DNA of 64,000 nt from Gemmatimonadota bacterium (GCA_029863245.1 JAOTVV010000001.1:310001-374000); one strand, 5' to 3'; counted from the stretch's first letter, positions 33,601-43,308 are shown. Notes: a model not told the origin generated them from the letters alone. Numbers and translations: made by a program.

Positions 33601-33706
33601 CGAGAACCTCGGGAAATGGCGACCGTCCGTTGCGTCGGAACCGAGTGCAAACTACCATGCTTCCGGGAACCGTACCACCAGCACCTCTTTGACAATCGAG
33701 GGTGTC

Positions 33707-35032
33707 GTGTCCTGGACGTTTGCGCCGAAATTCGATGCCGCGCACCGCGCAGCTGTTGAGACGGGGAATCCCCTCATCTACGAGGGACCACCGGCGGGCT
33801 GGGGAGTGCGCCCACTCTTCGAGCAGATCCCTGCCTGCGCATCGCCGGGGCTGGCGACCCTCGTGCTCGCCCCCGACCTCCCCACCGCCGACGACCTCGT
33901 CGTCGAGGCTCGTGCGTGCCGTGATCTCGAGCCCGTGCATCAGGCCAGCGGACTCGCGCGGACCCGTCAACGACTTGGGGCGCAACGGGTCGGGACCCTG
34001 GTCGCATCTCCATCAGAGATCATGCAACTCCTGGAGCAGGGCGGGCTCGGCCTGGACCGCATCCAGCGCGTTGTCGTGTGTTGGCCAGAGCATCACGCGC
34101 GGCTGGGAGCTACCGGGCACCTGGACACGATCCTCGGCGAATGCGGCCAGGCACAGCGGTTCGTGGTGACCGCAGACGCCGGCGGCGTGTCCGAGTTCAT
34201 GACTCGCCACGCGCGCCGTGCTCCGACGCTCGCGACCACCACCCTGCCGGTCACGCCCACCACCCCGGCTCGGTACGCCGTCGTGGGCCGGCCCCATCTC
34301 GTCGCCACTGTGCGCGCCGCCCTCGACACCCTCTGCCCCACGTCGGTGCTGATCTGGGATCCGACGGCCGCGACGGCGCGATGGAGCGACTATCGTGCGG
34401 AGGACGGGATCAGCATCGGGCACGACGTCGGCACCCAGCAGGTGGACCTCGTGATTGGCACGGAGGTTCCGACAGTCGAGGCGCTGCGCGCGATGCACGA
34501 GATCGCCGGACGCGTGATCCTGTTCGTCCGTCCGTGGCAGCAAGCGTATCTGCGGCGCATTGCCGCACCCCTGACGGCGATCCATGTCGATGCGGAGGTA
34601 GACCGGGCCCGCGACGCGCGGGCACGCCTGCGGGCGGCAGTGCGGGAGCGCATCGAGGGTGGAGGGACCGAGGACAGTTTGCTCGCCCTCGCGCCGCTCC
34701 TCGACGAGCACGATCCGGCGTTGGTCGCCGCGGCGTTGCTCGCGATGCGGGACACCGCGGACACCTCCGGTCCATCCCTCCCCGAGGGCGTGCCGCTGTG
34801 GGTGCACGTGCGCCTCAGCATCGGGCGCCGCGAGGGTCTTCGGCCCGGCGACGTCGTCGGTGCCCTGCTCAATGCCGCCGGCCTCGCAAAGGACGACGTC
34901 GGGCGGGTGGACCTGCGGGAAAACTTCACGGTGGTCGAAGTACGCGCAGAGGCCGCCGATGCCGCCCGCAGGGGGCTCGACGGCCTCTCGCTGAAGGGCC
35001 GGTCCGTGTCGGCCCGCTTCGACCGGAAGTAA
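33707..35032 (+). CDS. Degenerate DEAD-box helicase with C-terminal DbpA-type RNA-binding domain
   Basis: This 441-residue protein ends in a clear DbpA RRM (about 366-441: WVHVRLSIGRREGLRPGDVV, then GLSLKGRSVSARFD). The first 350 residues follow two RecA-like halves but lack helicase motifs: motif I is GPPAGWGV (27-34) instead of A-x-T-G-x-G-K-T, and motif II is CWPEHHA (125-131) instead of D-E-A-D. It therefore cannot bind ATP in the normal way. A TTG start at 33689 is also possible; GTG 33707 is preferred because CGAGGGT precedes it at good spacing. I infer an RNA-binding scaffold in ribosome-assembly biology, as DbpA domains contact 23S rRNA. Confidence 0.8.
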   Translation: MSWTFAPKFDAAHRAAVETGNPLIYEGPPAGWGVRPLFEQIPACASPGLATLVLAPDLPTADDLVVEARACRDLEPVHQASGLARTRQRLGAQRVGTLVASPSEIMQLLEQGGLGLDRIQRVVVCWPEHHARLGATGHLDTILGECGQAQRFVVTADAGGVSEFMTRHARRAPTLATTTLPVTPTTPARYAVVGRPHLVATVRAALDTLCPTSVLIWDPTAATARWSDYRAEDGISIGHDVGTQQVDLVIGTEVPTVEALRAMHEIAGRVILFVRPWQQAYLRRIAAPLTAIHVDAEVDRARDARARLRAAVRERIEGGGTEDSLLALAPLLDEHDPALVAAALLAMRDTADTSGPSLPEGVPLWVHVRLSIGRREGLRPGDVVGALLNAAGLAKDDVGRVDLRENFTVVEVRAEAADAARRGLDGLSLKGRSVSARFDRK

Positions 35033-35039
35033 AGCCCGC

Positions 35040-35321
35040 TTAGTTCAGCGCGTCCTTGAGTGCCTGGCCGGCCTTGAACGCCGGAAGGGTCGCGGCCTGG
35101 ATCTGGATAGCGTTACCGGTGCGCGGGTCACGACCGGTTCGGGCCTTGCGCTGGCGGGCGACGAACGTCCCGAACCCCGTGATCTGCACCTTCTTGCCCT
35201 TCTTCAACGCACCGGCGATGAGCCCGGCGTCACCGAAGATCGCCTCGATGGCGCGTCCCGCATCCGCCTTTGACAGGCCAGCCTGCGAGGCCAGCGCCTC
35301 GGTCAGTTCCGTCTTGTTCAC
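35040..35321 (-). CDS. HU-family DNA-binding protein
   Basis: This 93-residue HU/IHF protein starts at GTG 35321, with AAGGGGG eight bases upstream. Features are NKTELTEALASQAGLSKADA, the signature FGTFVARQRKARTGRDPRTG (DNA-contact beta arms with the conserved P in RDPRTG) and AFKAGQALKDALN. It bends and compacts DNA as a dimer. It converges on the pseudo-helicase gene (7 bases apart) and is divergent from thymidine kinase. A small hairpin (CGGTCG/CGACCG, 35354-35370) and a palindrome (35424-35435) lie in its upstream region. Confidence 0.95.
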   Translation of the reverse strand: MNKTELTEALASQAGLSKADAGRAIEAIFGDAGLIAGALKKGKKVQITGFGTFVARQRKARTGRDPRTGNAIQIQAATLPAFKAGQALKDALN

Positions 35322-35423
35322 CGCGTACCCCCTTTGAAATAGGATTGACCTTCCGGTCGAGTTCCGACCGCCCTCCGCCGCGGCCGTGCTGGAATCAAAG
35401 AAAGGGGGAAGGGATCGGATTTG

Positions 35424-35435
35424 GCAAGCGCTTGC
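35424..35435. promoter_or_regulatory. Perfect 12-base palindrome between HU and thymidine kinase
   Basis: The sequence is GCAAGCGCTTGC, symmetric with a central CG, as in operators of LacI-family regulators. It lies about 100 bases upstream of the HU start and 50 bases upstream of the thymidine kinase start, so it could regulate either. No regulator gene is nearby. Confidence 0.35.
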
Positions 35436-35486
35436 ACCGGCCCGCCGCGGGCGGTAGCCTCCTGCTCGGATACGGAGGATGCACGG

Positions 35487-36089
35487 ATGGTACACAGCAC
35501 ACGTCCCGGATGGATCGAGGTCATCGCCGGCGTGATGTTTGCGGGGAAGAGCGAGGAGCTTATTCGACGGGTCCGACGCGCCATCATCGCCAAGTGCCGT
35601 GTCCAGGTCTTCAAATCCCATCTGGACGACCGCTATGGGGTCTACCAGGTCACCACCCACGACGGCCTGTCCGTCGAGGCCCAGCCCGCCGACTCGTCGG
35701 CCGAGATCATGCGGGAAGTGCGGCCCGAGACCGCGGTGGTCGCGATCGACGAGGCGCAGTTCCTCGATACTGGCGTGGTGGAAGTCTGCACCGCGTTGGC
35801 CAGGCGCGGTCTCCGGGTCATCGTGGCTGGGACAGACACCGATTTTCGTGGGGAGCCGTTTGGCCCCATGCCCCACCTGCTGGCGGTGGCCGAAGTCGTG
35901 GACAAGCTCCACGCCATCTGCGTGTGCTGCGGCGACCCCGCCTGCCGCAACCAGCGCCTGATCGATGGCCGCCCGGCCCGGTACGATTCCCCGACGATTA
36001 TGGTCGGGGGAAGCGAGAGCTACGAGGCACGGTGCCGACACTGTCACGAGGTCCCGCGCAAGGACGAGGACCAAACCCGACTCCTGTGA
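35487..36089 (+). CDS. tdk: Thymidine kinase (type II)
   Basis: This 200-residue enzyme phosphorylates thymidine in the salvage pathway. The P-loop is [11 protein letters not shown] (15-25), the base-binding/Walker-B-like region is [16 protein letters not shown], and the lasso with zinc cysteines is [14 protein letters not shown], with a later CRHCHE pair. The start at 35487 is preceded by GGAGG eight bases upstream; the longer frame reaches into the regulatory region. It sits next to a pyrimidine-salvage-independent gene, the CoaE fusion, 29 bases later. Confidence 0.93.
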   Translation: MVHSTRPGWIEVIAGVMFAGKSEELIRRVRRAIIAKCRVQVFKSHLDDRYGVYQVTTHDGLSVEAQPADSSAEIMREVRPETAVVAIDEAQFLDTGVVEVCTALARRGLRVIVAGTDTDFRGEPFGPMPHLLAVAEVVDKLHAICVCCGDPACRNQRLIDGRPARYDSPTIMVGGSESYEARCRHCHEVPRKDEDQTRLL

Positions 36090-36118
36090 TCGTTTTCACT
36101 CACCGCACCTGCTGATTC

Positions 36119-37282
36119 ATGCTCAACGTGGGTCTCACCGGCAACGTGGCGAGTGGCAAGTCGACCGTCGTGACACATTTCGCTGCCTGGGGCGCTACCG
36201 TGTTGGATGCCGACCGCCTGGTGCGAGAGGAACAGGCGCCGGGAACGCCGACCCACGACGCTATCATCCGCGCATTCGGGAGAGAGGTGCTGCTGGCCGA
36301 CGGCACGCTCGATCGGGTTTGGCTTCGTCGTCGCATCCTGCAGGACGACACGGCCCGGGCTCGACTCAACGGAATCGTCCATCCCGCCGTCCGGAAGCGG
36401 CGTGCACGGCTCGCGGCCGCAGCGGGCGCGCGTGGCGATGCGGTCCTAGTCAACGACATTCCGCTGCTGTTCGAGGTCCTGGATCCGGACCAGTTCGATC
36501 TCGTGGTGCTCGTCGACGCACCGGCCGACGTGCGGCGCCAGCGCCTGGTGAAACACCGCGGCCTCGCGACAGAGGACGCGGACCGGCTCATCGAGATGCA
36601 ACTGCCGTCTGTCGAGAAGCGCGAGCGCAGCCACATTGTCATCGACAACACCGGAAGCCTCGCGGCTCTCGAGCGATCGGCGTGGGACGCCTGGCGCGAG
36701 CTCCGCCAGGCGGCGGCTCGCACGACCGACGGTGGTCGCGGGCCGTTGCTGATCGCCATCGCCCACGGTCAAGACCTCATCGCCACAATGCGCGGCACGG
36801 TGGCGCGGTATCGAGATGCCGACGTCGAGATCCACGTGGTGAGCGCAACGACCACACCTTCAGTCCCGGGGTTTTCCAGAATCGTGGCCCTCGGACGGTC
36901 ACCGGGCACCCTCGATCCCGATGACGCCACTGCAACGAGCGCCCTGGCGAAGGCGGCTACCGATGGCCGGCCAACAACGGTCGTCACCTTCGGGCCCGAC
37001 GGACTGAACGGCGATGCCGATCACCGCGCCGTGCACGCCTGGACCCGCCAGGCCCTCTCGCACCTCGCTGCGCCCCCGCGCCTCATCTACCTGGCAAACG
37101 CTCCCCGCCTCGAGGCCGACCTGAAGGACCCCGTCCTGTTCGGCATCGATGTCCGTCCCTGGGCGGAGCAGGGAGTTCCAGATGAACGGCCCACCACGAT
37201 CCCCTGCGGGGTGTCGATGAGATCCACGCAGGCACAGGCCAAGATGCCAGGTCGCGAGTGGTACCGAGTGGCCGCGTCATAG
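36119..37282 (+). CDS. coaE: Dephospho-CoA kinase fused to a degenerate PIG-L/LmbE-type domain
   Basis: Residues 1-200 are CoaE: P-loop GLTGNVASGKST (6-17), LDADRLVREEQAPGTP, the lid-type residues in FDLVVLVDAPADVRRQRL, and the C-terminal ERSHIVIDNTGSL. This part makes CoA from dephospho-CoA. Residues about 208-387 are an extra domain that matches the PIG-L/LmbE family: LLIAIAHGQDL with HVVSATTT, then VVTFGPDGLNGDADHRAVHAWTR. Its metal site is damaged: AHPDDE has become AHGQDL, and the second GHxDH reads GDADH. I infer a catalytically dead partner domain. Fusion of CoaE with such a domain is unusual. The ATG has no clear Shine-Dalgarno. Confidence 0.88.
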   Translation: MLNVGLTGNVASGKSTVVTHFAAWGATVLDADRLVREEQAPGTPTHDAIIRAFGREVLLADGTLDRVWLRRRILQDDTARARLNGIVHPAVRKRRARLAAAAGARGDAVLVNDIPLLFEVLDPDQFDLVVLVDAPADVRRQRLVKHRGLATEDADRLIEMQLPSVEKRERSHIVIDNTGSLAALERSAWDAWRELRQAAARTTDGGRGPLLIAIAHGQDLIATMRGTVARYRDADVEIHVVSATTTPSVPGFSRIVALGRSPGTLDPDDATATSALAKAATDGRPTTVVTFGPDGLNGDADHRAVHAWTRQALSHLAAPPRLIYLANAPRLEADLKDPVLFGIDVRPWAEQGVPDERPTTIPCGVSMRSTQAQAKMPGREWYRVAAS

Positions 37283-37324
37283 GGGACTGTCCCGAGGCAT
37301 CTTCTCGACCATCGGGGAGGCCGG

Positions 37325-37353
37325 TTGACAGGCCGACGGAGGGCGCATAACCT
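37325..37353 (+). promoter_or_regulatory. Promoter of the gcvH-gcvP operon
   Basis: TTGACA (37325-37330) matches the -35 consensus. TAACCT (37348-37353) follows at a 17-base spacing. The start of transcription would fall near 37360, leaving a leader of about 29 bases before gcvH. No glycine-riboswitch aptamer is seen in the 106 bases between the genes. Confidence 0.5.
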
Positions 37354-37388
37354 ACCCTCGCCGTTGAACGCCTAACCACGGAAACACC

Positions 37389-37778
37389 ATGTCCGAGATC
37401 CCTGACAATCTGCACTACACGGAAGAGCACGAGTACGTGCGGCCGGCGGACGATGCCGGCATCGTCGTGGTTGGCATCACTGACTATGCGCAAGGCGAGC
37501 TCGGCGACGTGGTGTACGTCGATTTGCCCGAAGTCGGTGCCAAGTTCAACGAAATGGAAGAATTTGGCTCCATCGAAGCCGTGAAAGCGGTCTCACAACT
37601 GTTCTGCCCGCTGGCTGGGGAGGTCGTGGAGATCAACCAGGCGCTCGAGGCAGATCCGGCGCTGATCAATCGCGATCCGTATGGTGAAGGGTGGATGATC
37701 AAGCTCGAGATTCGCAGCCGAGCGGACCTGGATCAGCTGCTGACCGCGGCCGACTACGCCCAGCACGTCGGGGAGTGA
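37389..37778 (+). CDS. gcvH: Glycine cleavage system H protein
   Basis: This 129-residue lipoyl carrier has the lipoyl-lysine motif EFGSIEAVKAVSQLF (Lys66) and the usual hammerhead frame from YTEEHEYV to the C-terminal helix LLTAADYAQHVG. It shuttles the aminomethyl group between P, T and L proteins. A promoter (TTGACA 37325, TAACCT 37348) lies upstream. It is followed 93 bases later by gcvP; a strong hairpin lies between them. No gcvT is in the window. Confidence 0.97.
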   Translation: MSEIPDNLHYTEEHEYVRPADDAGIVVVGITDYAQGELGDVVYVDLPEVGAKFNEMEEFGSIEAVKAVSQLFCPLAGEVVEINQALEADPALINRDPYGEGWMIKLEIRSRADLDQLLTAADYAQHVGE

Positions 37779-37821
37779 GCAGGCGGCCGGTTTCGGGGGA
37801 CGACACAACCGCTCCGCCGTG

Positions 37822-37849
37822 AAACGCCCTGGGACCCCCCGGGGCGTTT
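37822..37849 (+). promoter_or_regulatory. Strong hairpin between gcvH and gcvP
   Basis: AAACGCCC (37822-37829) pairs with GGGCGTTT (37842-37849). Inside it a T-G pair and GGG/CCC extend the helix to about 12 bases with a 4-base loop. It is not followed by a run of T. It sits in a 93-base gap within an otherwise tight operon and could be an RNA-processing or partial-termination point that sets the H to P ratio. Confidence 0.5.
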
Positions 37850-37871
37850 GCACGCATAGAGGTAGAGAATC

Positions 37872-40772
37872 ATGACACACCACGCTGCGGCCCCACGCCA
37901 CGGTGATCCCTTTGTCCGGCGTCATATCGGTCCTCGGCCACGTGACATCGCGGATATGCTGGCCACGCTGGGCTACGATTCGCTGACGGAGCTCATCGAG
38001 ACCGCCGTTCCCAGTGAGATTCGGCTCGAGCGCCCGCTGGACCTTCCCCTGGCACTCACGGAGTACGAAGCGCTCCGCACGCTCAGGACCATCGCGGCCA
38101 AGAACCACGTGTTCCGTTCGTACATCGGCATGGGGTATGCGGACTGCATCGTCCCCCCCGTGACGCAGCGGAACATCCTCGAAAACCCCGGCTGGTATAC
38201 GGCGTACACCCCCTATCAGGCGGAGATCTCCCAGGGACGGCTCGAGGCGCTGCTCGGGTTCCAGACGATGGTGTCGGACCTCACCGCTTTGCCTGTGGCG
38301 AACGCCTCGCTGCTCGACGAGGCAACAGCAGCCGCGGAGGCGATGACGTTCACAATGGCGGTGGCCAAGGCCAAGGATGCCGACCATCCGGTCTATCTGG
38401 TGGACACCGGCTGCCATCCCCAGACGATCGCGGTGGTGCAGACGCGCGCCGAGGCGAGGGGCATCTCGGTGGTGGTGGCCGACCCACAGGATTTCGAGTT
38501 CACGGGGCACGTGGCCGGAGCGCTCGTGCAGTACCCGTCCACCGAAGGTCGGATTGACGACTTCCACGGTCTGTGCGAGCGAGCCCATGCTGCCGGCGCC
38601 ATCGTCACGGCCGCGGCGGACCTGCTGAGCCTGGCGCTCCTGGTCCCGCCGGGAGAGTGGGGTGCCGACGTGGCGGTGGGCAACACGCAGCGTTTCGGTG
38701 TTCCCATGGGGTACGGCGGTCCCCATGCTGCGTACTTCGCAACCAAGGAGGAGTTCAAACGCCACGTGCCCGGCCGGCTCATCGGCGTCACCCGCGATCC
38801 TGAGGGACGACCGACCTTACGGATGGCGCTTCAGACGCGAGAGCAACACATCCGTCGCGAGAAGGCCACCAGTAACGTCTGCACCGCGCAGGTACTGCTC
38901 GCCGTGATGGCCGGCATGTATGCCGTCTATCACGGTCCGGAAGGCATTCGACGAATCGCGGAACGGGTCCACATGCTCACCGTGACCCTGGCTGATGCGC
39001 TGCGTCGGCTCGGGTACCGTGTGGCCCATGAAGCGTTCTTCGACACGCTGGCGGTCGAAGCCGATGCGGGCCGTGTGACCCGGGTGAACGAGCGCGCGCG
39101 TGCCAGCCGAGTCAACTTCCGGTCGATCGCGCCGACCCGAATTGGGGTGACGCTCGACGAGACCACGTCGGAGAGTGACCTCGCCGACCTGATCTCAATT
39201 TTCGCTCTCGGGACCACGCACGATCTGGACGTGCCGGCCCTCGTGGGGGGCGCGGCGTCGGCGATCCCTGCGACCCTCAGGCGGGCGTCGCCGTATCTCG
39301 TACACGAGTGCTTCAATCGGTATCACTCCGAGACCGAGATGCTGCGCTACCTCAAACGGCTCGAGGACCGCGATCTCTCGCTCACGTCGGCCATGATCCC
39401 GCTGGGATCCTGTACGATGAAGCTCAATGCCGCGGCGGAGATGCTGCCTGTGAGCTGGCCCGAATTCGGGGGCCTCCATCCGTTCGCGCCCCGCGAACAG
39501 GCGGCAGGGTACACGCAACTCTTCGATGAGCTGTCGTCGTACCTCTCCGAGATTACCGGATTCCCGGGCGTCTCGCTCCAGCCCAACGCCGGCTCACAGG
39601 GTGAGTTCACGGGGCTGCTCGTGATTCGCGCGTATCTACGCGCCGAAGGCGAGGGTCACCGCACCGTCTGCCTGATCCCGCAGTCGGCCCACGGGACCAA
39701 TCCGGCCAGTGCCGTCATGGCGGGGTTGAAGGTGGTCGTGGTCAAGACCGACGAGGACGGCAACGTCGAGATGGACGATTTGCGCGCCAAAGCCGGGCAG
39801 TACCGGAACGATCTGGCCGCTCTGATGATCACGTATCCCTCGACCCACGGCGTGTTCGAGGCCACGATCCGCGAAATGTGCGACGTGATCCACACCAACG
39901 GCGGCCAGGTCTATCTGGATGGCGCGAACCTGAATGCCATGGTCGGCATCGCCCGGCCCGGAGACATCGGTGCCGACGTCTGTCACCTCAATCTCCACAA
40001 GACGTTCGCCATTCCGCACGGCGGGGGCGGACCGGGCATGGGCCCCATCGGGGTCGCCGAGCATCTGGTGCCATTCCTGCCGGACCACCCCGTTGTCCCA
40101 CTCGGGATCGAGCAGTCCTGCGGGACGGTGTCTGCCGCCCCGTGGGGGAGCCCGTCCGTGCTTCCGATTTCGTGGGCGTACATTCGCATGATGGGCCGCA
40201 ACGGCCTCACTGAGGCGACGCAGGTGGCGATCCTCAATGCCAACTACATCGCCCGCCGACTCCACGGACACTTCGACCTGCTCTACGCCGGCCAGAACGG
40301 TCTGATCGCCCACGAGTGCATCCTCGACACGCGTCCTGTCAAGCACTCGGCAGGCGTGGACGTGAGCGACATCGCCACACGCCTCATGGATTACGGGTTT
40401 CACGCGCCCACCGTGTCGTTCCCGGTGGCTGGCACGTTGATGGTCGAGCCCACGGAAAGCGAGTCCAAGGAAGAGTTGGATCGCTTCTGCCGGGCGATGA
40501 TCGCAATCCGCGACGAGATCCGGGAGATCGAAGAGGGCCGGGCCGACCCGGAACGCAACCTGCTCAAGAACGCCCCGCACACGCTCGCCGATCTGTTGGT
40601 GGACGACTGGGATCGGCCGTACTCCCGAGAGCGTGCCGCCTTCCCCACCCCGGAAACGCGGGAGCACAAGGTGTGGCCCCCAGCGGGGCGCGCCGACGCG
40701 GCGTATGGTGACCGGAATCTCGTCTGTACGTGCCCGCCGCTGGAGGCGTACGAGCCGGCCGGAGCGGCGTGA
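37872..40772 (+). CDS. gcvP: Glycine dehydrogenase (aminomethyl-transferring), P protein
   Basis: This is the 966-residue single-chain P protein, which decarboxylates glycine and transfers the methylamine to GcvH. The PLP Lys710 is in [25 protein letters not shown]-type N-terminal motifs ([10 protein letters not shown]), [19 protein letters not shown] and [18 protein letters not shown] are in place, and the C-terminal [21 protein letters not shown] is complete. The two-domain full-length form (rather than split gcvPA/PB) is present. It overlaps the next gene by 4 bases (GTGA). Confidence 0.98.
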   Translation: MTHHAAAPRHGDPFVRRHIGPRPRDIADMLATLGYDSLTELIETAVPSEIRLERPLDLPLALTEYEALRTLRTIAAKNHVFRSYIGMGYADCIVPPVTQRNILENPGWYTAYTPYQAEISQGRLEALLGFQTMVSDLTALPVANASLLDEATAAAEAMTFTMAVAKAKDADHPVYLVDTGCHPQTIAVVQTRAEARGISVVVADPQDFEFTGHVAGALVQYPSTEGRIDDFHGLCERAHAAGAIVTAAADLLSLALLVPPGEWGADVAVGNTQRFGVPMGYGGPHAAYFATKEEFKRHVPGRLIGVTRDPEGRPTLRMALQTREQHIRREKATSNVCTAQVLLAVMAGMYAVYHGPEGIRRIAERVHMLTVTLADALRRLGYRVAHEAFFDTLAVEADAGRVTRVNERARASRVNFRSIAPTRIGVTLDETTSESDLADLISIFALGTTHDLDVPALVGGAASAIPATLRRASPYLVHECFNRYHSETEMLRYLKRLEDRDLSLTSAMIPLGSCTMKLNAAAEMLPVSWPEFGGLHPFAPREQAAGYTQLFDELSSYLSEITGFPGVSLQPNAGSQGEFTGLLVIRAYLRAEGEGHRTVCLIPQSAHGTNPASAVMAGLKVVVVKTDEDGNVEMDDLRAKAGQYRNDLAALMITYPSTHGVFEATIREMCDVIHTNGGQVYLDGANLNAMVGIARPGDIGADVCHLNLHKTFAIPHGGGGPGMGPIGVAEHLVPFLPDHPVVPLGIEQSCGTVSAAPWGSPSVLPISWAYIRMMGRNGLTEATQVAILNANYIARRLHGHFDLLYAGQNGLIAHECILDTRPVKHSAGVDVSDIATRLMDYGFHAPTVSFPVAGTLMVEPTESESKEELDRFCRAMIAIRDEIREIEEGRADPERNLLKNAPHTLADLLVDDWDRPYSRERAAFPTPETREHKVWPPAGRADAAYGDRNLVCTCPPLEAYEPAGAA

Positions 40773-41611
40773 CGAGTCACGGGACCGCCGGACCCCACGC
40801 GCGAGGCCGCGGGCCCGCCGTTGCGCGATCGGTCGATCCTCCTGACAGCCGAGCCACGGTGCCGTGGCGGCTCGCGGTCGACCCCGTCGGACGATCCGGC
40901 CCCGAAAACATGGCGATCGATTGGGCACTCCTCCGCCTCGCCCAGAAGGGCTCCGCTGCCCTGAGACTCTACCGCTGGCAACCACCCTGTCTTTCGTTTG
41001 GCCGCAACGAGCCCGCGAGCGCGCGGTACGACCGCAGCGAAATCGCTCGTCTCGGCCTGGGCACAGTGCGCCGTCCGACCGGCGGGCGCGCCGTGTGGCA
41101 CGAGCACGAGGTGACCTATGCGCTCGCTGCACCTCCGCATGTGTTCGGGTCCCTCGAGAATGCGTACATTTCAATTCACGAGATGCTCGCGGGTGCCCTC
41201 AAGCGGATTGGTGCCCCCGCGGTCCTCGCCGCCCCTCCGGCCACGCGCCTCGGTTTTCCCGCGGGACCATGCTTCGCATCGTCCGTCGGCGGAGAGATCA
41301 TGGTTCGTGGACGGAAGCTTGTGGGTAGCGCGCAAGTTCGAGAGCGCGGTGCGCTGTTGCAGCACGGATCGCTGCTGCTTGAGGACGGTCAGGACCTCGT
41401 GGCGCGGGTGACCCGTCGAGCCGCCGGCCCATCCGGCGCGACGGCTCTCCGGGAGGTGCTTGGGCGCGCCGTGCACTTCGAAGAAGTCGCCGACGCGATC
41501 GTCGCGGAGGCACGGGCGGCGTGGGGCGGGACGTGGAGCACCGGCACGATCGTGCCGACTGCCGACGACCTGGCCCGCTTCGCCGACGCCTCGTGGACGT
41601 GGCGTCGGTGA
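40769..41611 (+). CDS. LipM/LplA-type lipoate or octanoate transferase
   Basis: This is a BPL/LplA/LipB-fold protein. [11 protein letters not shown] and [10 protein letters not shown] (residues 31-55) form the start of the fold, [21 protein letters not shown] the substrate loop, and [26 protein letters not shown] (Cys168, Lys183) is the signature of LipM-type octanoyltransferases, with LQHGSLLL after it. The GTG at 40769 overlaps the gcvP stop; GTG 40859 is the alternative and would give a shorter, more family-like N-terminus. LipM moves octanoate from ACP to GcvH. Its place directly after gcvP supports that role; lipoate ligase is the other possibility. Confidence 0.85.
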   Translation: MTSHGTAGPHARGRGPAVARSVDPPDSRATVPWRLAVDPVGRSGPENMAIDWALLRLAQKGSAALRLYRWQPPCLSFGRNEPASARYDRSEIARLGLGTVRRPTGGRAVWHEHEVTYALAAPPHVFGSLENAYISIHEMLAGALKRIGAPAVLAAPPATRLGFPAGPCFASSVGGEIMVRGRKLVGSAQVRERGALLQHGSLLLEDGQDLVARVTRRAAGPSGATALREVLGRAVHFEEVADAIVAEARAAWGGTWSTGTIVPTADDLARFADASWTWRR

Positions 41612-41652
41612 CACCGGCCCTCGACTCGATGGACCGACACCGGAGGCCACCG

Positions 41653-43308
41653 ATGCCTCGGATCTGTGCCGCCCTGATCGCAGGAGTGCTGGCCACCGCA
41701 TGCGTCGCCGAGCGAATCGCACCTTGCCCCGACGATTGGTGTGGCACGGCCGTGATTGCGACACCTGCTGAGGCCGACGTGCTGTTCCCCCCGAGCACAC
41801 AGGGAGATATCGGGCGATCGATCATCGACCTCGTCTTCACGAGACTGGCCGACCTGGGCCCGGACTTGAACACCGTCGACCCGACGAGCTTCGAGCCGAG
41901 GCTCGCGAGCTCCTGGACACGCGAGGACTCCCTGACGATCGTGTTCTCGTTGAACCCCAGTGCGCGCTGGCATGACGGCGCGCCCGTGACCGCTGAGGAC
42001 GTCGCCTTCACCTACGAGGTCTATCGCGATTCACTGGTGGGTTCGCCCGCGCGACCTCGGGTGCTCCAGATCGCCGGCGTGGACGTGCGCGACCCTCACA
42101 CGGTCGCGTTCCGCTTTCCGCGTGCCTACCTGGAGCAGCTGTTTGACGCGGTGTACCACATGTGGATCCTGCCGAAACACCTGCTGGGCGCGGTGCCGCG
42201 CGGGGAGCTCGTCTCCCATCCGTTCGGCCGCAACCCGATTGGGGCCGGACCCTATCGCTTCGTGCGATGGCGGGCCGGAGAATCAGTGGAACTGGTGGCG
42301 GATTCCGCGTACTTTCTCGCCCGCCCGGGGCTGCGACGCGTGATCTGGCGGTCCACCGGCGGCGACATGTCGGCCGCCATCACACAGTTGTTCTCGGGAA
42401 GTGTGGACGTTCTCACCTATCTGCCTCCCGAGGCCGTGCAACGAACCGAGACCTCGGACGAGATCCGGGCCATCGCCTACCAGCCGTCCACTTTCTATAG
42501 CTATCTCCTTTTCAACTTCCGGGACCCGGCCGACCCGACTCGGCCGCACCCCCTGTTCGCCGACCGCGCGCTGCGGCGGGCCCTCGCCGTCGCCGTCGAC
42601 CGCGCGGCAGCCGTGCGCGCGGTTGACGGCGCGGACGGCATCGTGGCGGACGGGCCGGTGAGCCCCGCCATGTGGATCTACGGCGCCGAGTATGAGCGGC
42701 TCCCGTACGATGCGGCACGTGGCCGGCGCGAGCTCACCCAGTTGGGGTGGCGCGACTCCGATGGAGACGGTGTGCTGGATCGCTACGGTCGGCGGCTCAG
42801 CTTTTCGATCATCGTTCCCGAGACCAGCGCGCAGCGTCGCCGCTTCGCACAGATCATCCAGGAGCAGTTCAAGAGCCTCGGGGTGGAGATGCGGATCACC
42901 GAGCTGGACTTCAACACGTTTCTCCAGCGAGCGGAGACCGGCAGGTTCGACGTGTTCTACGGGTCCTATGGCGGAGATCCGAGCCCCGCCTCCATCAGCG
43001 AGGTCTGGACACGGGACGCCATCGGCGGCTTCAACTTTGGCTCGTACGTCAACCCCGACGTGGATCACGCCGTTCGCACCGCGCTGGATGCCCGGGACAT
43101 CGAGACCGCTCGCGGACGTTGGACCGATGCGGTGTCCTTGATCAATGGCGACGCTCCCGCCATCTGGATCAGCTGCACGGTCCCGAAGGCCGGCGTCCAC
43201 CGCCGGTTCGAGAACGTGTCGATCCGTGGAGACAACCTGACGGCGACCCTCCCGCTGTGGCGCGTGCCGACCGCCCGACGCCTTCCGCGGGACCGCTACG
43301 ACAACTGA
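41653..43308 (+). CDS. Peptide/dipeptide ABC transporter substrate-binding lipoprotein
   Basis: This 551-residue SBP_bac_5 family protein has lipoprotein signal MPRICAALIAGVLATAC with the lipid Cys. The family motifs are SARWHDGAPVTAEDVAFTYE, NPIGAGPYRFVRWRAGE and the C-terminal REL/TQLGWRDSDGDGVLDRYG. It binds peptides or other oligomeric solutes and delivers them to the permeases downstream. The start 41653 has GGAGG at seven bases; an ATG at 41629 is possible. It is the first of five genes (SBP, two permeases, two ATPases). Confidence 0.93.
   Translation: MPRICAALIAGVLATACVAERIAPCPDDWCGTAVIATPAEADVLFPPSTQGDIGRSIIDLVFTRLADLGPDLNTVDPTSFEPRLASSWTREDSLTIVFSLNPSARWHDGAPVTAEDVAFTYEVYRDSLVGSPARPRVLQIAGVDVRDPHTVAFRFPRAYLEQLFDAVYHMWILPKHLLGAVPRGELVSHPFGRNPIGAGPYRFVRWRAGESVELVADSAYFLARPGLRRVIWRSTGGDMSAAITQLFSGSVDVLTYLPPEAVQRTETSDEIRAIAYQPSTFYSYLLFNFRDPADPTRPHPLFADRALRRALAVAVDRAAAVRAVDGADGIVADGPVSPAMWIYGAEYERLPYDAARGRRELTQLGWRDSDGDGVLDRYGRRLSFSIIVPETSAQRRRFAQIIQEQFKSLGVEMRITELDFNTFLQRAETGRFDVFYGSYGGDPSPASISEVWTRDAIGGFNFGSYVNPDVDHAVRTALDARDIETARGRWTDAVSLINGDAPAIWISCTVPKAGVHRRFENVSIRGDNLTATLPLWRVPTARRLPRDRYDN

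Noticed and set aside
37283-37388. Glycine riboswitch before gcvH
   Set aside because: The short 106-base leader has no tandem aptamer motif that I can recognise. A promoter and short leader explain the region.
37822-37849. Hairpin between gcvH and gcvP as a full terminator
   Set aside because: No T run follows and gcvP has no separate promoter that I can see. A partial or processing role is more likely.
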